A stretch of 20,266 nt of DNA from DASZCR01 sp964246705 (GTDB lineage Bacteria > Acidobacteriota > Blastocatellia > Pyrinomonadales > Pyrinomonadaceae), in assembly GCA_964246705.1 (NCBI GenBank), contig CAXTRQ010000110.1, positions 1 through 20,266 of the forward strand. Reading direction: 5' to 3'. Positions within the stretch are counted from its first letter, which is position 1. The number at the start of each line of letters is the position of its first letter. The position numbers were made by a program, and so were the translations under genes. The notes below the pieces were generated by a model, which made no database searches, had not been told where the DNA came from, and was given only the letters and a program-made list of their open reading frames with translations. This document shows positions 14,832 to 20,266 of the stretch, piece by piece.

Positions 14832-15854
14832 ATGAAAGACCTATCTCGTCCACGCATCTCTGTTCTTGACCTTGCGCCGGTCAAGGCTAACGGCACGATC
14901 ACCGAATCGTTCCGCAACACACTCGATCTGGCGCGGCACGCAGAGCAATGGGGCTACCGACGCTACTGGCTGGCCGAGCACCATAACATGTCAGGCATCG
15001 CCAGCGCGGCGACCGCCGTCCTCATCGGATATGTTGCCGGTGGCACTGAGACAATCCGCGTCGGGTCAGGCGGTATCATGCTGCCGAATCATGCGCCGCT
15101 CATTATCGCCGAGCAGTTCGGCACACTGGAGGCGCTCTATCCGGGGCGAATTGATCTAGGCATCGGACGCGCGCCCGGTACAGACCAGCGGACGACATGG
15201 GCGCTCCGCCGAAATCTTATGAGCGGAGCCGACACGTTCCCGCAGGACGTGGCTGAACTGCAATCTTATTTCGCTCCCGCCCAGCCCGGGCAGGCGGTGC
15301 GCGCCGTTCCCGGCGCAGGGCTTCAAGTGCCGCTCTGGCTCTTGGGTTCAAGCCTCTTCAGCGCGCAACTTGCGGCCTCACTCGGTCTCCCGTTCGCCTT
15401 CGCCTCTCACTTCGCCCCCGACTATCTCATGCAGGCGCTCGATGTCTACAGAAGCCAGTTCCGGCCATCCGCGCAACTGGAAAAGCCCTATGCGATGCCG
15501 GGGGTCAACGTGTTCGCGGCGGACACTGACGTTGAAGCCCTCCGTCTGTTCACGTCTCTCCAACAGCAATTCGTTAATCTCCGTCGCGGCACGCCCGGCC
15601 TGTTGTCGCCGCCGCTCGACAGTATGGACGGCCAATGGTCTGACATGGAAAAAGCTGGCGTCGAGCGCGCACTGGCTTACTCGATTGTCGGCTCACCCGA
15701 AACCGTGCGACGCGAATTGGAAGACTTTATCCATGCCACACAGGCCGACGAGATGATGGTCACCGCTCAAATCTTCGATCATGACGCGCGCCTCCGCTCT
15801 TTCCAAATCGTCGCCGATATCCGCAACGCTTTGAACGCAGAACGCAAGGAATGA
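14832..15854 (+). CDS. LLM-class (luciferase-like) flavin-dependent oxidoreductase, MsnO8-like
   Basis: This 340-residue cytoplasmic protein has the bacterial-luciferase-like TIM-barrel fold. It shows ISVLDLAPV at the N-terminus, DLARHAEQWGYRRYWLAEHH (about residues 32-51), VGSGGIMLPNHAPL (about 77-90), AEQFGTLEALYPGRIDLGIG (about 93-112) and RAPGTDQRT. These are diagnostic of the MsnO8/YhbW group of flavin-dependent monooxygenase-like proteins, which use FMNH2 from a separate reductase. No substrate can be inferred. The ATG at 14832 gives the canonical N-terminus, although no Shine-Dalgarno is evident and the leader may be translated inefficiently. It is divergent from iaaA and appears to be a single-gene unit; degraded sequence follows it. 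Confidence 0.93.
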   Translation: MKDLSRPRISVLDLAPVKANGTITESFRNTLDLARHAEQWGYRRYWLAEHHNMSGIASAATAVLIGYVAGGTETIRVGSGGIMLPNHAPLIIAEQFGTLEALYPGRIDLGIGRAPGTDQRTTWALRRNLMSGADTFPQDVAELQSYFAPAQPGQAVRAVPGAGLQVPLWLLGSSLFSAQLAASLGLPFAFASHFAPDYLMQALDVYRSQFRPSAQLEKPYAMPGVNVFAADTDVEALRLFTSLQQQFVNLRRGTPGLLSPPLDSMDGQWSDMEKAGVERALAYSIVGSPETVRRELEDFIHATQADEMMVTAQIFDHDARLRSFQIVADIRNALNAERKE

Positions 15855-15875
15855 GTGGCGCGCGACGCCTCATGA

Positions 15876-15974
15876 ATTGTCGTTGGCGATTGGAATAATG
15901 ACGGCAAGTTGGATTTGGCAGCAACCCATAACACGAGAGCGCCTTCGGTGCAGGGGCTTTGTGCTCTGCCCTAA
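15876..15974 (+). pseudogene. Remnant of a VCBS/FG-GAP repeat protein
   Basis: The short open stretch contains VVGDWNNDGKLDLAATHN, a textbook FG-GAP/VCBS calcium-binding repeat core (D-x-N-x-D-G-x-x-D). A stop lies just before it in frame (15873-15875), TAA follows at 15972-15974, and no start codon or further repeats are present. Such repeats are abundant in secreted Acidobacteriota proteins; this piece is a decayed fragment. Confidence 0.45.
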
Positions 15975-16153
15975 AAGGTCGGCCTGTTATGCACCATGAC
16001 ATAAGCGCACGCAGCATCCGCCCTATGATGCGACGTGGCGAAAGGCTTTGGCGCTGTTCCTGCTTGCGCCGAGGCCCTCCCCAATAATGGATGCAGTGGG
16101 TGTTCTCTTTAATACAATCAGGCGAGAAATTGCCGAACCATGGATAGGGGTAA

Positions 16154-16258
16154 AAATATTCTACGGGGTATTGGGCGGCGGTCGCTTTTCTCGCAAGCCC
16201 CGATGCGGCTTTCATCACAGGAGAGACGTTCGACGTAGATGACAGCATGAAAGCTTGA
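16154..16258 (+). pseudogene. C-terminal remnant of a short-chain dehydrogenase/reductase
   Basis: The frame reads AAVAFLASPDAAFITGET and then FDVDDSMKA before TGA 16256-16258. This is the conserved C-terminal region of SDR enzymes (usually VAFLASxxAxxITGxxxxVDGG). Stops occur upstream in frame (TAA 16151-16153), and the Rossmann nucleotide-binding and YxxxK parts are absent. The gene has been reduced to its last 30 or so codons. Confidence 0.55.
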
Positions 16259-16444
16259 CTGAAACGGATTACCGGCACGTTCCTTAAAAGGTAAAATAAA
16301 TGGTTTGGCCGACACGCCCGCTGCCAAACTCGCCATTCAACTGGCTTCGCAGAAACTTTCGGCAGTCTTGAGTCAAGAAATAGCATTGCAAGTGGGGCGA
16401 GCTTTGGTTTCGCAAATGAGCGAGGCGAACCCCACGCTATGTTG
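16259..16444 (+). other. Short open stretch of unknown origin, possible gene remnant
   Basis: After the SDR remnant, a frame without a convincing start reads through GKINGLADTPAAKLAIQLAS and ends VSQMSEANPTLC at TGA 16442-16444. Its composition is protein-like (amphipathic, Ala/Leu/Gln-rich), but I do not recognise a family. It may be another decayed gene. No conserved motif supports an intact product. Confidence 0.25.
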
Positions 16445-16478
16445 AGGACATTAAACTTGCTCTGAAGGGACGCGCAGC

Positions 16479-16985
16479 ATGATCTTCGATCTACAAACAT
16501 TCACGTTAATACATGTCGTGATAAGCCTGATTGGAATCGCCTCTGGATTCGTCGTCTTGTTCGGGCTGCTCACAGGGAAACGGCTCAATCGTTGGACGGC
16601 GCTCTTTCTGGTGAGCACGGTGGCGACGAGCGTGACAGGCTTCGGTTTTCCGCTCGTTCACTTCGGAGCGCCCCATTGGGTTGGCGTCATCTCGCTGGTG
16701 CTGCTGGCAGTAGCGATCTTTGCGCGTTACATACGCCACCTCGCCGGGACATGGCGTTGGCTATACGTTGTCAGCGCAGTGGTGTCGCTTTATCTGAATG
16801 TCTTCGTCGGGGTCGTTCAAGCTTTCCAAAAACTGCCCGCGCTTAACGCGTTAGCTCCGACGCAGACTGAGTTGCCATTCATGCTCACGCAATTAGTCGT
16901 GCTGGCGCTTTTCATCGCGCTTGCCATCATTGCGGCGATCAAGTTTCGCATCGGCCCGGTCGGTACGTCACCACGCACGTCTTAG
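16479..16985 (+). CDS. Four-helix integral membrane protein of unknown function
   Basis: This 168-residue protein has four hydrophobic segments: about 10-30 (LIHVVISLIGIASGFVVLFG), 39-59, 67-85, and a C-terminal pair region around 98-118 and 138-158 (LTQLVVLALFIALAIIAAIKF). Depending on segmentation it therefore has four or five membrane spans. It has no enzyme motif. The ATG follows GAAGGGA by eight bases. It resembles uncharacterised small membrane proteins of soil bacteria, but I cannot name the family with certainty. It is the only intact gene in a 1.3-kb stretch of decayed sequence, which suggests either that it is still under selection or that it arrived recently. Confidence 0.75.
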   Translation: MIFDLQTFTLIHVVISLIGIASGFVVLFGLLTGKRLNRWTALFLVSTVATSVTGFGFPLVHFGAPHWVGVISLVLLAVAIFARYIRHLAGTWRWLYVVSAVVSLYLNVFVGVVQAFQKLPALNALAPTQTELPFMLTQLVVLALFIALAIIAAIKFRIGPVGTSPRTS

Positions 16986-16987
16986 TA

Positions 16988-17188
16988 GCGCCCAACACTA
17001 TTGAAGCAGTCAACTCGCCAAACTTTAGCGGACGGAAAGAGGAGTCTTTCGTCAGCGGGTTCCGCGTCGTCATATTGATCGCGGTGGCGCTGGCGCGCGC
17101 GCTTTTCGCATGGCTATTCATTGAGGGGAAGGCAAAACCCGTAAGCGGCGTATCCGGCACGCTTGGGCGCGCACAGTCGAATTCTTAA
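16988..17188 (+). pseudogene. Probable C-terminal remnant of an MFS transporter
   Basis: The frame right after the membrane protein reads APNTIEAVNSPNF, then FVSGFRVVILIAVALA, then LFAWLFIEGKAKP, ending at TAA 17186-17188. A soluble loop, 'FxxGFxxxxxIAxALA', a last membrane helix and 'LIEGK' are typical of the end of DHA2-type MFS exporters. No start codon, ribosome site or upstream transporter sequence is present, so it is probably a relic. Confidence 0.4.
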
Positions 17189-17295
17189 AAGGGGAGGATT
17201 CTAATCTGAAAGCTGTTCGTTAGTATCAACGCTTAGCCCGGCTGGAATAAAACCAGATCTTGACGAGATATTATTGGCGCCGTATAGATGATCGC

Positions 17296-17505
17296 GTGGG
17301 AATCGGAGAGAAAATAACTACCGCAGAAGCGGCTGCGAAACTAGGCAAGACTATTCGCCATATTCAGTGGTTAATAACCGAAGGGCGTCTGCCTGCTGAA
17401 AAGGTTGGGCGTGACTACTTCATTCATGAAGCGGATTTAGAGTTGGTTAAAGGCTTAAAGCGTGGCAGACCCCCAAAAGCGAGCAAGGAAGGCGGGAATA
17501 AATGA
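17296..17505 (+). CDS. Small excisionase/MerR-like helix-turn-helix protein
   Basis: The product is about 69 residues from the GTG at 17296; a TTG at 17260 would add twelve. The core ITTAEAAAKLGKTIRHIQWL followed by ITEGRLPAEKVGRDYFIHEADLEL is the excisionase-type helix-turn-helix-plus-wing (the 'binding domain, excisionase family' pattern). The C-terminus is basic (KRGRPPKASKEGGNK), typical of an AT-hook-like DNA contact. It lies 93 bases upstream of the DNA methyltransferase in the same direction. It may be a control protein for the restriction-modification genes, or a left-over recombination directionality factor; position favours the former. Both possible starts have weak ribosome sites. 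Confidence 0.75.
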   Translation: MGIGEKITTAEAAAKLGKTIRHIQWLITEGRLPAEKVGRDYFIHEADLELVKGLKRGRPPKASKEGGNK

Positions 17506-17598
17506 CATTTGAAACTAACAGAAAGCATATCCCCGTTTAGTCACAACCTAAAGTTGTTGGGGTGAGAGTTTAAAGCTGACGGACAATGAGGAATTTTA

Positions 17599-18987
17599 AT
17601 GTCTTCTGTGATTGCTAAGAAGAGTAAGACAGGTAAGAAGGCTCAAAAGCTCGCGGGCGAGGAAGGGGAGAAGTTATTACAGATTGTTGAAGAGCGCGCA
17701 GGTTTCAACGACCCGGCTTTCGCCAGTAACAAGGTGCTCCCCGTACATCGTTGGGTTCCGTGGATTGCAGGGTTTTCGAGCGACTTCTTAAGCGACGCGC
17801 TAGGCAAATACTTACCGGTCTCAGGCACCGTGCTTGATCCCTTCTCCGGTGTCGGGACGACGCTTGTTGAAGCTGTGAAGTACGGGCATGATGCTATCGG
17901 GTTTGAGATAAACCCGTATGCGGCGCTGGCCTCTCGTGTCAAAGCTAATGCTCATTTCATCCCACTTGATACATTGATTGCAGAGTCCTCTAAATTTGAG
18001 GCGTTCTACTCACGGAAAGCAGCTAACGGCTACGTTCCGCGTAGCGAAGTTCCGGCTGGCTTTAAGACGCGCGCAGAGTTTTACAGCCCTAAAGTATTGC
18101 GCAAGGTTTTAATCGTTCAGGACTTCATTAGCAGTATCAAAGATAATAATTTGCGGGACTTGTTCAGGCTAGTATTCGCTTCTACGATGGTACGTTATTC
18201 AAACTACTCCTACGAGCCGAGCTTAGGTCGGCGCGTGGCGGCAGGAAAGCAAGTGATAGAAGACTTTTCTGTCGAGCGGGAGATCACAAAGAAGCTGAAA
18301 GAAATGTCAGACGACGTTGCATGGCTACAAGCCAACATGCCGAGCAAGAAACCACAGGCCACAGTTATCAACAATTCATTCTTCAAGTATGCCGATCACA
18401 TTGAAACTGGCAGCGTTGACCTTGTGATAACTTCACCACCTTATCTCAACAACTATCACTATAACCGGAACACAAGACCGCAACTTTACTGGTTAGGTTT
18501 TGCACAACGGCCAAGCGACTTTAATCATCTCGAAAATTCCAACTTCGGCACATACTGGCAGACGGTGCGTGAGCGCGCGCGGCTAGATTTAGAGTTTGAC
18601 TTGCCGGGTACGGACATCAAAGAAAGGCTCGAAGCGTTACGAGAACTTAACTCACACAAGGGCATCTACGGCGGGAATGGCTGGGCTAACTATGCTGCCG
18701 CATATTTCAACGACTGCCGCCGCTTCTCTGAGGGCTTGAAGCATGTCCTACGCCCCGGCGGTGTCGCTCTCGTCGTCATCGGTAACAGCATCTTGCAAGG
18801 ACTGCTGATACCGACTGATGTGTACTTTGGAAAGATCGCCGAAGCTGTCGGACTTGAGCTTGTGAGGATAGATGTACCGCGCGCGACTCGCGTCGGCAAC
18901 AGTATCATCCAATCAGACGTGCGCGTAACCAAGGCGCAAGATAAACATCAACTTTACGAAGCCGTTGTTGAATTAAGACAACGTTGA
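17599..18987 (+). CDS. DNA methyltransferase (SPPY type, probably N4-cytosine or N6-adenine)
   Basis: The protein has 462 residues. The AdoMet-binding motif is VLDPFSGVGTTLVEA (residues 78-92), followed by an acidic strand end, GFEINPYAA. The catalytic motif is DLVITSPPYLNNYHY (274-288). Ser-Pro-Pro-Tyr is usually found in N4-cytosine enzymes and sometimes in N6-adenine ones. Here the AdoMet motif precedes the catalytic motif by about 190 residues, and that intervening region probably carries target recognition. VLRPGGVALVVIGNS near the end is a methyltransferase beta-strand/loop. The ATG has GAGGA six bases upstream. The last 15 bases overlap the convergent endonuclease gene. It should protect the host from that endonuclease. 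Confidence 0.92.
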   Translation: MSSVIAKKSKTGKKAQKLAGEEGEKLLQIVEERAGFNDPAFASNKVLPVHRWVPWIAGFSSDFLSDALGKYLPVSGTVLDPFSGVGTTLVEAVKYGHDAIGFEINPYAALASRVKANAHFIPLDTLIAESSKFEAFYSRKAANGYVPRSEVPAGFKTRAEFYSPKVLRKVLIVQDFISSIKDNNLRDLFRLVFASTMVRYSNYSYEPSLGRRVAAGKQVIEDFSVEREITKKLKEMSDDVAWLQANMPSKKPQATVINNSFFKYADHIETGSVDLVITSPPYLNNYHYNRNTRPQLYWLGFAQRPSDFNHLENSNFGTYWQTVRERARLDLEFDLPGTDIKERLEALRELNSHKGIYGGNGWANYAAAYFNDCRRFSEGLKHVLRPGGVALVVIGNSILQGLLIPTDVYFGKIAEAVGLELVRIDVPRATRVGNSIIQSDVRVTKAQDKHQLYEAVVELRQR

Positions 18988-19620
18988 CTCATCAAGAAAC
19001 TTGTTGGCATCAGCGATAATCCTATCCTCATTCGCCGCTAAAGTTGCCATACGCGACGCCCATGATCTACCCGGATGCAAAATATCCCAACGCGAACGGC
19101 GCTGATTGTAACGTCCACTTCCGGGAACGTGGTTTCCGAAGCCGTGCAGCACTTTGGCATTCCACAATGGTCTATACTTACGAATGATGGCCGACTCTAC
19201 CGGCGCGATTAAATCTCTCTCCACTACGCCAAGAATAATAAAGCGACAGCGAAAATCGCTAACCTTTAAGTTCGTCGCCTGCGTCAAGCTGCTCGTATGT
19301 TCGCGTAGGTGGCGAAACAAATCAGCGCTCTCATCGTCCGAAACGTTCATACCGGTGCGAGAGCCGGGTGGCACGGCTTTGCCGACGTAGATGGGAGAAT
19401 GCACGCCGCCCTTGTTACGCGTAGCAATACGCTCGTACAAATCAAAATCACCAAAGTAATAAAGCGCGTAAATTCCAGCACCCGCGAAATTGTCCGGCGG
19501 TGGTAGCGGGTGAACCGGAGCCGCCTCGAAGAAAGCCTCGTCGAAATGCGCCATGAAATTCCGTAGGTTCAGTTCCAGTTGGCGTAAGTTCCTCAATTCC
19601 CTGCGTCCCGGTGTCAGCAT
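18973..19620 (-). CDS. Eco29kI-like GIY-YIG type II restriction endonuclease
   Basis: The 215 residues equal the usual length of the Eco29kI family. The GIY-YIG core reads AGIYALYYFGDFDLYERI (GIY at 49-51), then PIYVGKAVPPGSRTG (YVG at 78-80). The helix FRHLREHTSSL (102-112) carries Arg and His106-108. Glu142 lies in PVESAII, the expected metal-binding glutamate, and Asn154 in RPLWN. The C-terminal GFGNHVPGSGRY and WDILHPGRSWA segments are family-specific. From memory, Eco29kI itself cuts CCGCGG; the specificity here is unproven. The ATG at 19620 has AGGAG about eleven bases upstream and a good promoter further out. The gene converges on the methyltransferase, overlapping it by 15 bases. Confidence 0.92.
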   Translation of the reverse strand: MLTPGRRELRNLRQLELNLRNFMAHFDEAFFEAAPVHPLPPPDNFAGAGIYALYYFGDFDLYERIATRNKGGVHSPIYVGKAVPPGSRTGMNVSDDESADLFRHLREHTSSLTQATNLKVSDFRCRFIILGVVERDLIAPVESAIIRKYRPLWNAKVLHGFGNHVPGSGRYNQRRSRWDILHPGRSWASRMATLAANEDRIIADANKFLDESTLS

Positions 19621-19671
19621 GGTCGTTCGGTCTCCTATTGTGAGTGGTCTAGCGGGAGATTTTAGGGGCGC

Positions 19672-19700
19672 ATTATAAGCGATTTAACACATTTACAAAA
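19672..19700 (-). promoter_or_regulatory. Promoter of the restriction endonuclease gene
   Basis: On the minus strand there is a perfect TATAAT (complement of 19672-19677) and, 17 bases upstream, TTTTGT (complement of 19695-19700). The implied leader is about 45 bases. A dedicated promoter means the nuclease can be controlled separately from the methyltransferase. Confidence 0.5.
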
Positions 19701-20009
19701 GAACTTTGTTATATAGAGATACTTTGCAATGCAGAGTACTTTATTACCCCCCAAGCAAGCAGGGTAGGTCGGGTGACTATTCAACAAGCAGACCTGTAGA
19801 TTAGCTTTCCTACTTTTCCTTCAGTCTCTTCCTTCGCTTTAGTTGATTCAGTCCAGACAGGCTCATCACGGTGGGGCTGCCCCTTGAGCATTATCTAAAT
19901 ATCACGGGGCCACTACCCAAAATTCCCGCGCTTCGGTAATCTTTTATTTTTGTTTTCTCAGTCGTTTTGATAACTTCAGTCATAAATTCTTCGACGGTCG
20001 CTTCAAATT
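19701..20009. other. Intergenic stretch without a recognised feature
   Basis: About 310 bases, AT-rich at both ends. I see no credible reading frame, RNA gene or long repeat. A short GGGGC/GCCCC hairpin (around 19872-19883) and a nearby repeated ATCACGG are the only structures, and both are weak. Confidence 0.5.
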
Positions 20010-20266
20010 CTATTCAGCCTTTTTATAAAACCGATCTGCGGCCAACGCCGCTGGCAGACCAATGGAAAACATTAAAATCACCGCGTTTTCCAAAAATCCC
20101 CAAAGTGAAAAAGCGCGCGGCGGAATATTGGTCAGCGGCAGAACAACAAAACTCATCAAGGTCTGAACAATAATTCCGTAAGCAATCGCGTTAAGCCATT
20201 TGTTCCATTTCGAAAACGACAATTTCGGATACAAAAGAAGAAACGCCGCCGTCCAACAGATAGCAA
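20010..20266 (-). CDS. Small integral membrane protein (5' end outside window)
   Basis: The frame is open from the right edge to TAG at 20010-20012 and encodes at least 85 residues. An internal TTG at 20234 could be a start, but the sequence upstream (AICWTAAFLLLYPKL) is clearly part of a membrane helix, so the gene is truncated by the window. Further segments are AIAYGIIVQTLMSFVVLPLT and LENAVILMFSIGLPAALAAD, ending in a basic RFYKKAE. The FVVLPL....P and IGLPAALAA pattern occurs in small uncharacterised inner-membrane proteins. No function is assigned. Confidence 0.65.
   Translation of the reverse strand, partial: AICWTAAFLLLYPKLSFSKWNKWLNAIAYGIIVQTLMSFVVLPLTNIPPRAFSLWGFLENAVILMFSIGLPAALAADRFYKKAE

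Noticed and set aside
15760..16500. Long minus-strand open frame of 246 codons opposite the decayed region
   Set aside because: It overlaps the 3' end of the flavin oxidoreductase and the start of the membrane protein, has no ribosome site or recognisable domain, and has a basic, Cys/Arg-rich composition typical of non-coding frames; the plus strand explains the sequence better.
19740..19900. GC-rich patches checked for a tRNA or small structured RNA
   Set aside because: No cloverleaf arms, TTCRANNC T-loop or stable long stem could be found.

Overview
The window looks like a chromosomal segment of an Acidobacteriota bacterium, probably class Blastocatellia. The evidence is a very large Oar-type TonB-dependent receptor with an N-terminal carboxypeptidase-regulatory-like domain, a DUF3224 protein, a cyanophycin locus, VCBS-type remnants, and a moderately GC-rich backbone with AT-richer accessory patches. 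The taxonomy is inferred from gene content only. No rRNA, tRNA, CRISPR array or recognisable transposase was found.

Layout. 1-785: the 3' end of an unassigned gene, then a DUF3224 gene, both on the plus strand. 895-7346: three minus-strand genes, in transcription order a GntR-family regulator, a 1063-residue TonB-dependent outer-membrane receptor and a secreted gamma-glutamyltranspeptidase-like Ntn hydrolase. A clear intrinsic terminator separates the last two. 7615-9472: a plus-strand accessory module with its own promoter, containing an ExeA/TniB-like AAA+ ATPase overlapped by a winged-helix protein whose gene carries an 18-bp repeat array, then a tiny cysteine-containing ORF broken at an A8 tract. 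An AT-rich gene-free stretch follows to about 9840. 9875-14616: a cyanophycin turnover locus, with cyanophycinase and cyanophycin synthetase in tandem and a convergent isoaspartyl dipeptidase/asparaginase. Long intergenic hairpins lie on both sides of the synthetase. 14832-15854: a luciferase-like flavin oxidoreductase. 15855-17190: mostly decayed sequence with recognisable scraps of a VCBS/FG-GAP protein, a short-chain dehydrogenase and probably an MFS transporter, around one intact four-helix membrane protein. 17296-19620: a restriction-modification locus with a small excisionase-like DNA-binding protein, an SPPY-type DNA methyltransferase and a convergent Eco29kI-like GIY-YIG endonuclease. 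The window ends in the 3' part of a small membrane protein gene.

How the genes work together. The synthetase makes the Arg-Asp storage polymer, cyanophycinase cuts it to beta-Asp-Arg, and the isoaspartyl peptidase can split that dipeptide, so synthesis and complete mobilisation are encoded side by side. The restriction genes form a self-contained defence unit. The most unusual item is the ATPase plus winged-helix pair with in-gene 18-bp repeats beside an AT-rich tract. This arrangement recalls the phage lambda O gene, where origin iterons lie inside the initiator gene. That comparison is inference.
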